Source: CAZTXD01 sp964617995
GTDB lineage: Bacteria > Actinomycetota > Acidimicrobiia > Spongiisociales > ZC4RG35
DNA: 43,460 bases
Assembly: GCA_964617995.1 (NCBI GenBank)
Contig: CAZTXD010000013.1
Span: forward strand, 1-43,460
Direction of reading: 5' to 3'
In this document: in pieces, positions 33,301 through 41,829 of the stretch
Numbering within the stretch: position 1 is the stretch's first letter
Layout: each line of letters starts with the position of its first letter
Translations under genes and position numbers: made by a program
Notes under the pieces: model-generated
Told to the model about the DNA's origin: nothing
Database searches by the model: none
The model's input: only the letters and a program-made list of their open reading frames with translations

Positions 33301-34023
33301 GATGCGGCCGATTCCCCGGCGTAGTCCGTCCCGGACCTCCTCCAGGCGGGCCATCTCGGTGGCGCGGCCCACCAGGCGGCACCACAGGGGCACGAATTCG
33401 GCCGTCAATGCGTCCTCGTCGCTGTAGCCGAGCACCCGGGAGGCCGTGACCGTCTCTGCTTTCCCTTTCACGCTGAGGGTCCGGGGGGCCTCCCACCGGA
33501 ACAGATCCTCGGACAGGCGACGGGTCACGGCATCCACCAGGATGGCTCCGGGCTCGGCGGCGGACTGGAGGCGGGCGGCGGTGTTGACGGCGTCACCGTG
33601 GGCGGTGTAGTCGGCCGCTCCGTCGCCTCCCAGCAGCCCCACCACCACCGGTCCAGTGCACACCCCCACCCGCACGGCAAAGGACTCGATATCCCAGGCC
33701 TGTTCCACCTCGGAGCCATAGCGGGACATCGCCGTCGACACCTCCAATGCCGCCCGGATGGCTCGTTCCGCATCGTCCTCGTGGACCGTCGGAGCCCCGA
33801 ATATGGCCAGCAGCCCGTCTCCGGAAACGTCGTTGACGTGCCCCCCGTATGCTTCCACGATCCGCCCCATCTGGTCGATGGCTTCGCCTATGACCAGACG
33901 GAACTCTTCCGGTTCGAGTTGCTCTCCCATGGATGTCGAACCGGCGACGTCGGCGAACAGGGTGGTGACGACCTTGCGCTCGTCCCGGAACGATTCCCCG
34001 GCCGGACCGTCTCGGGGGGTCAT
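30379..34023 (-). CDS. Class III cyclase-STAND ATPase-TPR-family 5 solute-binding domain fusion protein
   Basis: This 1214-residue protein has four parts. (1) A class III cyclase domain (about 14-195) with Asp25 (TLFADVAGST), Asp69 (DVSGDG) and Asn147-Arg151 (VNTAARL), so all key catalytic residues are there. (2) An AAA/STAND-type ATPase (about 215-560) with Walker A VGEAGIGKSR (Lys252) and Walker B VVMAVEDLHWAD. (3) A helical TPR-like region (about 580-725). (4) A C-terminal SBP_bac_5 (oligopeptide-type) domain (about 742-1214), with LVEAWPERTIVPSLAERW and LRPGLTWGDGTPLTAHDF. No signal peptide or membrane segment is visible, so the binding domain would be cytoplasmic. The start was set at ATG 34023; the longer open frame runs into the upstream transporter gene. 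It follows the amino acid ABC operon by 37 bases. The ligand, cyclic product and target are unknown. Confidence 0.9.
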   Translation of the reverse strand: MTPRDGPAGESFRDERKVVTTLFADVAGSTSMGEQLEPEEFRLVIGEAIDQMGRIVEAYGGHVNDVSGDGLLAIFGAPTVHEDDAERAIRAALEVSTAMSRYGSEVEQAWDIESFAVRVGVCTGPVVVGLLGGDGAADYTAHGDAVNTAARLQSAAEPGAILVDAVTRRLSEDLFRWEAPRTLSVKGKAETVTASRVLGYSDEDALTAEFVPLWCRLVGRATEMARLEEVRDGLRRGIGRILFIVGEAGIGKSRLVDELHGLTGDDGRHPRWLLGQAASYGEATPYWPFRDMLRRWLGVTFDEPDLRVRVRLRKEVTDLFGERTMEIYPYLASMLALTLEPDVRRRLDELSPEALQYRTFEVMGELTRRLAEDGPVVMAVEDLHWADPTSGQLLESLLVLCEQAPVVIVATIRPEPDHHSWELRTGAAREFPHSIEELTLEALTGRADEVMLRHLVGEEVLPAELERSILQVAEGNPFFLEELIRSLVDAGALVSQGNGFRLERRVPFELPPTVERVILARIDRLPEVAHDVLVGASVLGRQFSLPLLAAVTSEEEPTLRRALHDLQRLDFIRLNRRFPQPDYQFKHALIQEAAYRTLLKSDRVSRHQAAARYVEERYEANQDEVLGLLAYHWHAAGVEDKAIDYLARAGDKARLEYSLDEAVDHYRRLLPLLEKREDRAGAALVLFKLALALHMALRFAEANDAYQRAFDYWEDPPPWQGAVDAVLRVGGSNVTGPDPRSHYLGDVRLCMAIYDRLVEAWPERTIVPSLAERWVISDDGLRYRFHLRPGLTWGDGTPLTAHDFEYGIKRVVDPRDPGMSVAIYFVLEAAQGYFLEEHSDPDRIGVRALDDHTLEFRLVAPAPYFMWVVNRPDAGPQPRHAFEAGMSLEQVADEVANGSFSLREMTESRLLLERRTGYGRPRRGNVARVEWHRDMSGAEEAYLAGDLDIVESRLAYLPQVDARVPEQGRSWPPAWTSYLVFDHDDPVASQRDFRLALAHSIDRDRLAEAAPPPWTIATGGLVPPPLQGHTPDISPDFDPDLARDLVSRVSGLDSTLDLAYPDVPHERRLLDLVIAGWKEVLGLEVEQVRISLEEIRSGKKSMDGYPISLSGWYPGYPDPEYYLRLLLQSDSHTNQGGFADPIYDALIEEARQERRDRRRLELFHQADRRAVADRVAVIPLWYASNVTYAKPGVGGWWEFGKSWPNFADLTVEPG

Positions 34024-34060
34024 GGGTCCGAAGATAACGGGGCCTTTCCAGCCTCGCTCC

Positions 34061-34801
34061 TCACAGGCGGCCCGCCGCGGTGATCCGGCGCAGGAAATCC
34101 TTCGTCTCCGGCAGTTGCGGGTCGGTGAACAACTCCTGGGGTTCCGCCTCCTCCCACACCCGGCCGGCGTGAAGGAAAGCCACCCGGTCGGCCGACTCAC
34201 GGGCGAACCCCATCTCGTGGGTCGCCACGACCATCGTCATGCCCGCATCCTTCAGCTCACGGAGCAACGCCAGCACCTCGCCCACCAGCACCGGATCGAG
34301 GGCTGAGGTGACCTCGTCGAGGAGCAGCAGATCCGGGTCCATGGCCAGGGCCCTGACGATCGCTACCCGCTGTTGTTGGCCACCGGAGAGGCGCTCGGGG
34401 TATTCGTCACGCTTGTCGGCCAGGCCGAAACGCTCCAGCAGGTCCTCACCTCGACCGGTCGCATGGCGGTGGTCGATTCCCAGCACCTTGCGGGGAGCGA
34501 GAGTGATGTTGTCGATCACGTTCATGTGGGGGAACAGGTTGAACGACTGGAAGACGATCGCCATCTTGGAACGGACCTCGTTGGGGTTGACCTCGTCAGA
34601 GGTGATGACCCTCCCGTCGAGGACGATCCTTCCGGCGTCGATGGGGACCAGGAGGTTGATCGCCTTCAGGAGCGTCGACTTGCCCGACCCCGAGGCACCC
34701 ACCAGGCACACCACCTCGTGCTCGTCCACAGCCAGATCGAGCCGGTCCAGGACCAGCTTGTCCTCGTATGACTTCGAGCAGGAGTCGACCTGGAGCTTCA
34801 T
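34061..34801 (-). CDS. Polar amino acid ABC transporter ATPase (GlnQ/HisP-like)
   Basis: The 246-residue ATPase has Walker A GASGSGKSTLL, Q-loop FQSFNLFPHMNV, signature LSGGQQQRVAIVRA, Walker B LLLLDEVTSALDP and switch His in VVATHEMGFA, closely matching GlnQ-type amino acid importers. The start ATG (34801) overlaps the permease stop by 4 bases (ATGA). With the permease and binding protein it forms a complete importer. The fusion gene lies 37 bases downstream. Confidence 0.92.
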   Translation of the reverse strand: MKLQVDSCSKSYEDKLVLDRLDLAVDEHEVVCLVGASGSGKSTLLKAINLLVPIDAGRIVLDGRVITSDEVNPNEVRSKMAIVFQSFNLFPHMNVIDNITLAPRKVLGIDHRHATGRGEDLLERFGLADKRDEYPERLSGGQQQRVAIVRALAMDPDLLLLDEVTSALDPVLVGEVLALLRELKDAGMTMVVATHEMGFARESADRVAFLHAGRVWEEAEPQELFTDPQLPETKDFLRRITAAGRL

Positions 34802-35670
34802 GTGCTCATCGCCTGCCGTCGTCGCCTGTCCCGCTCCGTGTACCAATCGGTGAACCGGGCTACCGGAACCGAGACGAGCAGGAAGAGCACGGCCGCGACG
34901 ATGTAGCCGGTGTAGTTGAAGGTGCGGGCGTTGAATATCTGTGCCTCCCGCACCCCCTCGCGGACCCCGAGCACGAAGACCAGCGCTACGTCCTTCTGGA
35001 GGCTGACGAAGCCATTCAGTAGAGCGGGAATCACGTTGCGGACCGCCTGGGGGATGAGCACATGACGCAGGGTCTGGATCTGGGTGAGGCCCAGCGACCG
35101 CGCCGACATGCGCTGGCTCTCGGGCACCGAGTCGATTCCCGCCCGGTACACCTCAGCGGTGTAGGCCGAGTAGGAGATCACCAGAGCCGCCACGCCCCAA
35201 AAGAGGGCGCCCCTGGGCACGCCCTGTAGCTGAAGGGCGGGGACCCCGAAGCCGAGGATGAGGATCAACAGCAGGATCGGGATACCCCGAATGAGGTCGA
35301 TGTAGAGGACCGCCAGCATCCGGATCGGGAAGAACGCCGGGCCGCGCAGCGCCCGGGCCATGGCGACGAGGAGGGCGAAGAACAGGATCAGCACCTGCGC
35401 TCCCAGGAACATCTGCACGTCCAGCCAGAAACCCGACAGCACCGCCGGCCAGACCTGTGCGAATGCCTCCGGATTGAAGAACTGCCTCTGCACCTGCGGC
35501 CAGGTCTCGGATTCCAGTATCCGCCAGATCGCCAGCCCGAAGAAGAGCACCGTGGAGACGGCGGCGATGAACGCGCCTCTGGCTCCCTCTTCCCGGGCGC
35601 GACGCCGCCGAGTCCCAGGGTCGAGGTCTCGGCGTCGTCCGAAGGCCGACGGCGCCGACGGCCAGTTCAC
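34798..35670 (-). CDS. Polar amino acid ABC transporter permease (HisM/GlnP-like)
   Basis: The 290-residue membrane protein has a hydrophilic Arg-rich N-terminus, then about five or six membrane segments starting GAFIAAVSTVLFFGLAIW. The amino-acid-permease pattern is visible as YIDLIRGIPILLLILIL, SAYTAEVYRAGIDSVP and the EAA loop ARSLGLTQIQTLRHVLIPQA. The GTG start at 35670 has no strong ribosome site, but the gap of 19 bases after the binding-protein stop supports it. Only one permease gene is present, so the transporter would use a homodimer or a permease encoded elsewhere. Confidence 0.9.
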   Translation of the reverse strand: MNWPSAPSAFGRRRDLDPGTRRRRAREEGARGAFIAAVSTVLFFGLAIWRILESETWPQVQRQFFNPEAFAQVWPAVLSGFWLDVQMFLGAQVLILFFALLVAMARALRGPAFFPIRMLAVLYIDLIRGIPILLLILILGFGVPALQLQGVPRGALFWGVAALVISYSAYTAEVYRAGIDSVPESQRMSARSLGLTQIQTLRHVLIPQAVRNVIPALLNGFVSLQKDVALVFVLGVREGVREAQIFNARTFNYTGYIVAAVLFLLVSVPVARFTDWYTERDRRRRQAMST

Positions 35671-35689
35671 GACGTCGGGGCGTTCGGGA

Positions 35690-36628
35690 TCACTGGGTCA
35701 GCTCGGGGATGTCCCCCTCCTGCTGCAGCCATTCCTCGGCCAGGGCATCGAGGGTGCCATCCGCCTCCAGCGCCTCCAGAGCTCGATCGACGCACGTCTT
35801 GAGGGGGCTGCCCTCCACCATCAGCATTCCGAAGCGGTCGGCCTGCTCCTCGGAGGCGGGCAGCGCGCCGACAATGGCCGTGTCGGGCATCTCGACGGCG
35901 GTGATGAAATAGGCGGTGGGCAGATCGAACACGATGGCATCGATCTGACCGGCGTCGAGAGCCGACTTGGCGTCGGAGTTGGTGTCGTAGGGCGAGGCCG
36001 GGATGTCGGGCTGGATGATCTCTTCGATGTAATCGAACGACGTCGTCCCGATCTGGGCACCCAGGCGATGGGCCTTGAGCTCCTCCAGCGATGTGGCGGT
36101 GGCCACCTCCGAGTCGGCGAACCCGACCAGAGCCTGTTGTGTCACGTAGTAGGGGGCGGAGAAGTCGACGACCTCGTCACGCTGATCGGTGATGGAATAT
36201 TGCTGGACGTTCACGTCGAAGTCCTTGGGACCGGGGGCGATCGCCTCGTCGAAACCGACCCGGACCCAGGTGACCTGATCCGCGCTGAAGCCCATCTCCT
36301 CGGCCATCGCATACACGACGGCCGCTTCGAAACCCTGCTGGTTGGTGGGGTCATCGTCGACCACCCACGGCTCGAAGGCGGGCTCTCCGGTGGCGGCGGT
36401 GAGCTGGCCGGGGTTGACCAGCTCGAGGTTCTCCACGGCGCATTCGTCGGCCATCGTGGTCTCGGGAGCGGCGGTCGTCTCGGGGGCGGCCGTGGTCTCG
36501 GGGGCGGCGGTGGTCTCGGGGGCGGCGGTGGTGCCGGGAGCCTCCGTGGTGTCGCCGGGCGAGGCGTCACCACAAGCAGCCAGTGCCAGGGTCAGGACGG
36601 ACACGAGAACGGTGAATCTCTTGGTCAT
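35690..36628 (-). CDS. Polar amino acid ABC transporter substrate-binding lipoprotein
   Basis: The 312-residue protein has a lipobox (LAAC, Cys19), a linker made of tandem TTAAPE units (about 33-57) and a family 3 solute-binding domain from about residue 63. Family features include ELVNPGQLTAAT, GFEAAVVYAMAEEMGF, VDFSAPYYVTQQALVG, and GTTSFDYIEE before a second lobe. This is the external receptor of the ABC importer encoded downstream. Substrate specificity (glutamate, glutamine or another polar amino acid) cannot be read from the sequence. It starts the operon, with 112 bases to the divergent plsY gene. Confidence 0.92.
   Translation of the reverse strand: MTKRFTVLVSVLTLALAACGDASPGDTTEAPGTTAAPETTAAPETTAAPETTAAPETTMADECAVENLELVNPGQLTAATGEPAFEPWVVDDDPTNQQGFEAAVVYAMAEEMGFSADQVTWVRVGFDEAIAPGPKDFDVNVQQYSITDQRDEVVDFSAPYYVTQQALVGFADSEVATATSLEELKAHRLGAQIGTTSFDYIEEIIQPDIPASPYDTNSDAKSALDAGQIDAIVFDLPTAYFITAVEMPDTAIVGALPASEEQADRFGMLMVEGSPLKTCVDRALEALEADGTLDALAEEWLQQEGDIPELTQ
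36456..36545 (-). repeat. In-frame 18-base tandem repeat in the lipoprotein linker
   Basis: Four near-identical 18-base units (36456-36473, 36474-36491, 36492-36509, 36510-36527), plus a degenerate fifth to 36545, encode TTAAPE repeated in the binding-protein linker. Copy number is likely to vary between strains by slippage. Confidence 0.85.
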
Positions 36629-36726
36629 GGGATCGGCCTCCTTGGGGCCACCGAAGGATAGAGGGACCGGAGGGCTCCACGGTCGCCGGAGACCGCCGGA
36701 TCGGGCCGACCATCAGAGATGGCCCC

Positions 36727-36732
36727 TACACT
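36727..36732 (+). promoter_or_regulatory. Candidate -10 element (TACACT) of plsY
   Basis: TACACT ends 8 bases before the plsY ATG and no ribosome site is visible, so a leaderless transcript is likely if this is correct. It lies in the divergent interval with the ABC operon. Confidence 0.35.
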
Positions 36733-36740
36733 CGGGATCG

Positions 36741-37361
36741 ATGGACTGGACCGTGGTGGCCGTAGTGGGTGTCGCCTATCTGATCGGCTCGATCGACTTC
36801 GCGGTACTGGTTGCCCGAACCCGGGGTGTGGACATATACGACGTGGGGAGCGGGAACCCGGGGACGGCCAACGTCGCCCGGAACCTCGGCTGGCAGGCCG
36901 CCGCCCAGGTGCTGGTGGGTGATTTCCTCAAGGGGGCGGGGGCCGCAGGTCTCGGGCTCCTGGTGGTCGACTCGACGACGGGGTTTGGGGCGGGCCTGGC
37001 CGCGGTGGTGGGACACTGTTACCCGCTGTGGCACCGTTTCCGCGGCGGGAAGGGGGTGGCCACGGGAGGCGGTGCCGTGACGGTGCTGGCGCCGGTGGTA
37101 GCGATAGTCCTCATGGTGGTGTGGGCACTGCTGGCGAAGGTGGGCCGTATCTCGTCGATCGCCTCCCTCACCGTGGTGGTGCTGTCGGTCCCGGCGTTGG
37201 CCGTGGCGGGCCACGGCGGCTGGTCCCTCGTCTGGGCGGCTTGCATGATGGTCCTGATCGTTGGTCGTCATCGCTCCAATATCGTCCGCCTGATCAGGGG
37301 CCAGGAAGACAGCCTCGCACCCGAAGCCGACGGCCCCGCGACCGCACCGCACACCGAGTAG
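36741..37361 (+). CDS. plsY: Acyl-phosphate glycerol-3-phosphate acyltransferase PlsY
   Basis: The 206-residue membrane enzyme transfers acyl groups from acyl phosphate to glycerol-3-phosphate, the first step of phospholipid synthesis. It has five or so membrane segments, the first VVAVVGVAYLIGSIDFAVLVA. Conserved PlsY loops are visible: DVGSGNPGTANVARNLG (motif 1, about 36-52), and GHCYPLWHRFRGGKGVATGGG-type motif 2 at about 93-113. It lies just upstream of dhaL, though the two may not share a transcript. Use of glycerol-3-phosphate links it loosely to the glycerol genes further on. Confidence 0.9.
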   Translation: MDWTVVAVVGVAYLIGSIDFAVLVARTRGVDIYDVGSGNPGTANVARNLGWQAAAQVLVGDFLKGAGAAGLGLLVVDSTTGFGAGLAAVVGHCYPLWHRFRGGKGVATGGGAVTVLAPVVAIVLMVVWALLAKVGRISSIASLTVVVLSVPALAVAGHGGWSLVWAACMMVLIVGRHRSNIVRLIRGQEDSLAPEADGPATAPHTE

Positions 37362-37411
37362 CCTCGTGGATGCCGGGTCGGATGCCCTTTCCGGCCGGAG
37401 ACGGAGGCTCT

Positions 37412-38068
37412 GTGAGTGAAATCGCAGCCGACCTGGAACTGGACGTTGCTCTGGTTCGGCGATGGATCGTGCGGTTGGCCGGGGCCGTCGAAGCAGGACG
37501 TGACGAGTTGACGCGCCTCGACGCCGCCATAGGCGACGCCGACCACGGCATCAACATGATGCGGGGGATGCGGTCGGTGACTTCGACAATGGAGGCCGTT
37601 GGGGAGGGCGTTTCCCCGGCCGAGCTCCTCTCCATCGTGGGAACACGACTGGTGACGGTGGTCGGGGGAGCGGCCGGGCCCATCTACGGGACCGCCTTTC
37701 GCGCCGTGGGGCAGGCACTGGATGGACGGGAACCTGGAATGCCCGCTCTGGCGTCAGCGATGACCGCGGGTCTGGACGCCATCCAGCGGCTGGGAGCCGC
37801 CGAACCGGGGGACAAGACCATCGTCGATTCGTGGCTGCCGGCGGCCAGGGCGCTCGAGGATGCCTCAACGGGCTCGTCTTCCGTGGTCGGCCTGGAGCGG
37901 GCCGAGCAGGCGGCACGTCAGGGGATGCTCGACACGATCCCGATGCGGGCCCGCAAGGGCCGGGCCTCCTATCTGGGCTGGCGGAGTGAAGGGCATCAGG
38001 ATCCGGGCGCAACCTCGACCCACATGGTCTTCGCCAGCCTGGCGGCGGCGGCCAGGGAGGTCAGGTAG
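37412..38068 (+). CDS. DhaL-type dihydroxyacetone kinase subunit, orphan copy
   Basis: The 218-residue protein resembles DhaL, the ADP-binding subunit that phosphorylates dihydroxyacetone held by DhaK. The metal-ligand run is DAAIGDADHGINMMRG (Asp37, Asp42, Asp44), followed by GGAAGPIYGTAF, GDKTIVDSW and ASYLGWRSEGHQDPGATS. GTG 37412 is preferred because GGAGG lies before it; an ATG at 37370, preceded closely by TAGCCT, is an alternative. There is no DhaK next to it, while a second DhaL with DhaK is 4.4 kb downstream. Its partner may be that DhaK or another substrate-binding protein. The next gene is a hydrolase 190 bases on. Confidence 0.88.
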   Translation: MSEIAADLELDVALVRRWIVRLAGAVEAGRDELTRLDAAIGDADHGINMMRGMRSVTSTMEAVGEGVSPAELLSIVGTRLVTVVGGAAGPIYGTAFRAVGQALDGREPGMPALASAMTAGLDAIQRLGAAEPGDKTIVDSWLPAARALEDASTGSSSVVGLERAEQAARQGMLDTIPMRARKGRASYLGWRSEGHQDPGATSTHMVFASLAAAAREVR

Positions 38069-38102
38069 CCCCCAGGCCAGGTGCGCGGCCCTGTTCACGG
38101 AT

Positions 38103-38121
38103 TTCGGTTGTCGGGACCGAA
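38103..38121 (+). terminator. Small stem-loop after orphan dhaL
   Basis: TTCGGT (38103-38108) and ACCGAA (38116-38121) can pair around a 7-base loop, 34 bases after the stop. No T-run; weak. The rest of the 190-base interval shows no clear promoter. Confidence 0.25.
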
Positions 38122-38258
38122 GACCGAGAACCGACCACCCGGCCACGTCCGGGCAGTCATCGGGAATCTCCCGACACCGGCCGATGCTTCGCGACGCGCA
38201 CCGATTAGAAGGCGGGACCGATCCGGTCCAATCCACGTCGACAGAAAGGGGAGAAACC

Positions 38259-38954
38259 GTGGCCAGCTATGTGCTCGTGCCCGGTGCCGGGGGAAGCGCC
38301 TGGTACTGGCACCGTGTCACTCCCCGACTCATCGCCCGCGGCCATGATGTCGTGGCGGTCGATCTCCCTGCCGGCGACGACCACGCCAGGCTGGGGGAAT
38401 ACGTCGAGGTCATAGACGCCGTCGCCGCGCCGCGCCGCGATGTCGTGATGGTGGCGCAGTCGATGGGTGGGCTCAGCGCTCCGGTGGTCTGCAGCCGCCG
38501 ACACGTCGAGTTGCTGGTCCTGGTCGCTCCCATGATCCCGGCTCCTGGGGAGACCGGTGGACAGTGGTGGACCAACACCGGACAGCCCGCGGCCGCGGCT
38601 GCCCTGGCGGAGCGGGAAGGCCGGGACGGCGACGGTGGGTCCGACGAGGTCGAGACGTTCCTCCACGATCTTCCCCTCGAAGTCAAGGAAGAGGCGATGC
38701 GTCGACCTACTGATCAGTCGGCCAGCCCGTTCGCCGATCCATGGCCGTTGTCGTCGTGGCCGGCGGTCGAGACCCGGGTGGTTGCCGGTCGACGGGACCG
38801 TCTGTTCCCACTCGAGTTCATGCGCGACTTGAGTCAGGAGCGACTGGGCATCGTCCCCGATGAGATCGACAGCGGTCATCTGGTTGCCCTCAGTCGCCCC
38901 GACGAGCTCGTCCGTCTGTTGGAGCGCTATCGGACTGAGCTGGGTATCGGCTAG
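38259..38954 (+). CDS. Alpha/beta hydrolase
   Basis: The 231-residue protein has an alpha/beta-hydrolase fold. The N-terminal YVLVPGAGGSAWYWHRVTP carries the oxyanion-hole loop, VAVDLPAGDDH follows, and the nucleophile elbow reads VAQSMGGLS with Ser at about residue 69. An Asp in AGRRDRLFP and a His in SGHLVALS complete a likely triad. Such short hydrolases include esterases and methyl esterases; the substrate is unknown. The GTG start follows a clear ribosome site (GGGGAGA). It lies between orphan dhaL and the GylR-like gene and may not be functionally linked to either. Confidence 0.85.
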   Translation: MASYVLVPGAGGSAWYWHRVTPRLIARGHDVVAVDLPAGDDHARLGEYVEVIDAVAAPRRDVVMVAQSMGGLSAPVVCSRRHVELLVLVAPMIPAPGETGGQWWTNTGQPAAAAALAEREGRDGDGGSDEVETFLHDLPLEVKEEAMRRPTDQSASPFADPWPLSSWPAVETRVVAGRRDRLFPLEFMRDLSQERLGIVPDEIDSGHLVALSRPDELVRLLERYRTELGIG

Positions 38955-38969
38955 TCCCCCGGCCGAGCG

Positions 38970-38986
38970 ATTCGATAATGTCGAAC
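38970..38986. promoter_or_regulatory. Putative GylR-type operator, site 1 (own promoter)
   Basis: The 17-base site has arms TTCGA and TCGAA around TAATG and contains GATAAT, a good -10 hexamer. It matches site 2 before glpF over most positions and ends 39 bases before the preferred start of the regulator gene. This fits self-regulation by blocking the promoter. Confidence 0.65.
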
Positions 38987-39025
38987 GGTGATGGCCACCG
39001 CTCGACGTCTCCGGCAACCAGGCGA

Positions 39026-39793
39026 ATGATCCAGTCCGTCGATCGCGCCCTGCGTATCCTGCTCGCCCTCCAGGACGAGAGGCTGCTGGGGGTTTCGGAC
39101 CTGGCCACCCGACTGGGTCTCGCCAAGGGGACCGTGCACGGACTCCTCCAGACCCTGGCGGGTCGCTCTCTCGTGGAGCAGGACACCGCCTCCGGCAAGT
39201 ACACGTTGGGGCCGGCCTTGCTGGTGATGGGAAATGTGTATCTCAACGCCCATGAGCTGCGGGTGCGGAGTCTCCGCTGGGTGGCCTCGCTCAACGAGCG
39301 GACCGGTCATGCCGTGCGGGTGGGTGTGTTGGTGTGGCCGGACGTGGTCGTCGTCCACCACCTGCCCGCCCGCGACGCCGGCTTGGCGGTGCCGGAGGTG
39401 GGGTTGGGGATGCCGGCCCACGCCACGTGCCTGGGCAAGGTCATCCTCGCCTTCCATCCCGAGCGTAAGCGGCTGGTCGAATCGGCCGACCTCATCCGCC
39501 TGACGGGATCCACCGTCACCGACTCCGCCGACCTGAGCCGGGAACTGGAGGAGGCGGCGTCCTCTGGTCTGGCCGAGGAGCACCAGGAGGCGGTGGTGGG
39601 GGAGTCGGGCGTCGCCGGTGCTGTTTTCGATGCGGGAGGACGGGTGGTGGGAGCCGTCTCGATCGTCGTGCCCACACCGGGCGGGGAGGCACCCGGAGAG
39701 GTGTCGCCGCCCGTGCGCGAAGCCGCCCGGGCCATCAGCCGGGAGTTGGGGGCTTCGGGCTGGCCCCCTACCCGGAGTGCCTCGACCTCCTGA
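39026..39793 (+). CDS. IclR-family regulator of glycerol genes (GylR-like)
   Basis: The 255-residue protein has an IclR winged helix-turn-helix (1-60: SVDRALRILLALQDER, LGVSDLATRLGLAKGTVHGL) and an IclR effector domain (about 75-250, with GMPAHATCLGKVILAF). The LGLAKGTVHG and VEQDTASGKYTLG stretches are close to Streptomyces GylR, the glycerol-operon repressor. ATG 39026 is preferred over ATG 38978 because a GATAAT -10 within a palindrome overlaps the latter; the distance from palindrome to start then equals that at glpF. Both its own gene and glpF carry the palindrome. It therefore probably represses both until glycerol or glycerol-3-phosphate is present. Confidence 0.88.
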   Translation: MIQSVDRALRILLALQDERLLGVSDLATRLGLAKGTVHGLLQTLAGRSLVEQDTASGKYTLGPALLVMGNVYLNAHELRVRSLRWVASLNERTGHAVRVGVLVWPDVVVVHHLPARDAGLAVPEVGLGMPAHATCLGKVILAFHPERKRLVESADLIRLTGSTVTDSADLSRELEEAASSGLAEEHQEAVVGESGVAGAVFDAGGRVVGAVSIVVPTPGGEAPGEVSPPVREAARAISRELGASGWPPTRSASTS

Positions 39794-39864
39794 GGAACCA
39801 GCAGGCGGGTCGAAGGCGACGAAGACGGCCGCGGCGCCTTCTTGGTTGGGGAGGAACGGTTCCC

Positions 39865-39916
39865 GGCTCTTTGGCTCTGTACGAACGGATACCGTTCGCC
39901 ACCGTCCAAAGAAGCC
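39865..39916 (+). terminator. Large stem-loop between the GylR-like gene and glpF
   Basis: GGCTCTTTGG (39865-39874) can pair with CCAAAGAAGCC (39906-39916) with one bulge, enclosing an inner 7 bp hairpin (39882-39898, CGAACGG/CCGTTCG). This separates the regulator transcript from the glpF promoter. No T-run follows. Confidence 0.45.
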
Positions 39917-39986
39917 AAGAAAAACCCCGGGCCAGCCCGACGCCGCCTTCCCCGAAGGTCTATGCTCGTCATCAAGCCGAAACATA

Positions 39987-40003
39987 GTTCGATAATACCG
40001 AAC
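39987..40003. promoter_or_regulatory. Putative GylR-type operator, site 2 (glpF promoter)
   Basis: GTTCG and CGAAC arms flank ATAATAC, with an embedded GATAAT -10 (39991-39996). The site ends 38 bases before the glpF GTG. It shares TTCGATAAT and CGAAC with site 1 at 38970, so the same IclR-family protein probably binds both. Confidence 0.65.
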
Positions 40004-40041
40004 AATGTGGCTGCAAGGATACGCGGTCAGAAGGAGGACGC

Positions 40042-40767
40042 GTGGAGAACATATTCGTAGCCGAGCTGGTGGGCACCGCCATCCTCATACTCCTGGGAGA
40101 CGGGGTGGTGGCCAATGTGCTCCTCAGGGACTCGAAGGGCGAAGGCTCCGGATGGATAGTCATAGCCACAGGGTGGGGTTTGGCCGTGGCCATGGGCGTG
40201 TATGCCGCCGGCATCTTCAGCGGTGCGCACATCAATCCGGCGGTGACTCTCGGGTTCGCGTCGGGAGGCATAACCCCGTGGAGTGACGTGCCGATGTACC
40301 TGCTGGGACAGTTCACGGGAGCGTTCGTCGGAGCGATTCTCGTCTACCTCGCCTACTACAACCACTGGGGTGCCACGGACGACGCCAACCTCAAGCTGGC
40401 CGTGTTCAGCACCGCACCCGCCCGGCGCAACACCGGCGCCAACTTCATGACGGAGGCCATCGGCACCGCCATGCTGGTCGTCGGGGTGCTGGCCATCGTC
40501 GGCACCACCGCCGCCGCCACCGAGGGCCTGGGCACGGGGCTTAACCCGCTTCTCATCGGAATCCTGGTGTGGGCCATCGGCCTGTCATTGGGCGGTCCCA
40601 CCGGATATGCCATCAACCCGGCCCGAGACCTCGCCCCGAGGATCGCTCACGCCGTGCTGCCGATCCCCGGCAAGCGGGACCCCGACTGGGAGTACTCCTG
40701 GATCCCGGTGCTCGCTCCCATCTTCGGAGGAATCGTGGGGGTTCTGATCTGGAACGGCATCACCTGA
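40042..40767 (+). CDS. glpF: Glycerol uptake facilitator (aquaglyceroporin, MIP family)
   Basis: The 241-residue channel has six membrane segments and the two pore motifs: HINPAVTLG (NPA 1, about 67-75) and AINPARDLAPR (NPA 2). The Asp after the second NPA Arg is the GlpF signature that separates glycerol channels from strict water channels. The GTG start follows AAGGAGG. It is the first gene of glpF-dhaK-dhaL-glpK, with a putative GylR-type operator 38 bases upstream. Confidence 0.93.
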   Translation: MENIFVAELVGTAILILLGDGVVANVLLRDSKGEGSGWIVIATGWGLAVAMGVYAAGIFSGAHINPAVTLGFASGGITPWSDVPMYLLGQFTGAFVGAILVYLAYYNHWGATDDANLKLAVFSTAPARRNTGANFMTEAIGTAMLVVGVLAIVGTTAAATEGLGTGLNPLLIGILVWAIGLSLGGPTGYAINPARDLAPRIAHAVLPIPGKRDPDWEYSWIPVLAPIFGGIVGVLIWNGIT

Positions 40768-40826
40768 CAGACGCACACGTGAGGTGGGGCGGGGCCGTCC
40801 CCGCCCGCCTCTGACCTGGAGGCCAT

Positions 40827-41828
<1,002 letters not shown>

Positions 41829-41829
41829 G

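Noticed and set aside
34024..34200. N-terminal 59-codon extension of the cyclase fusion
   Set aside because: It reads the upstream ABC ATPase gene in another frame with low-complexity Arg/Ser content; the cyclase domain begins soon after ATG 34023.
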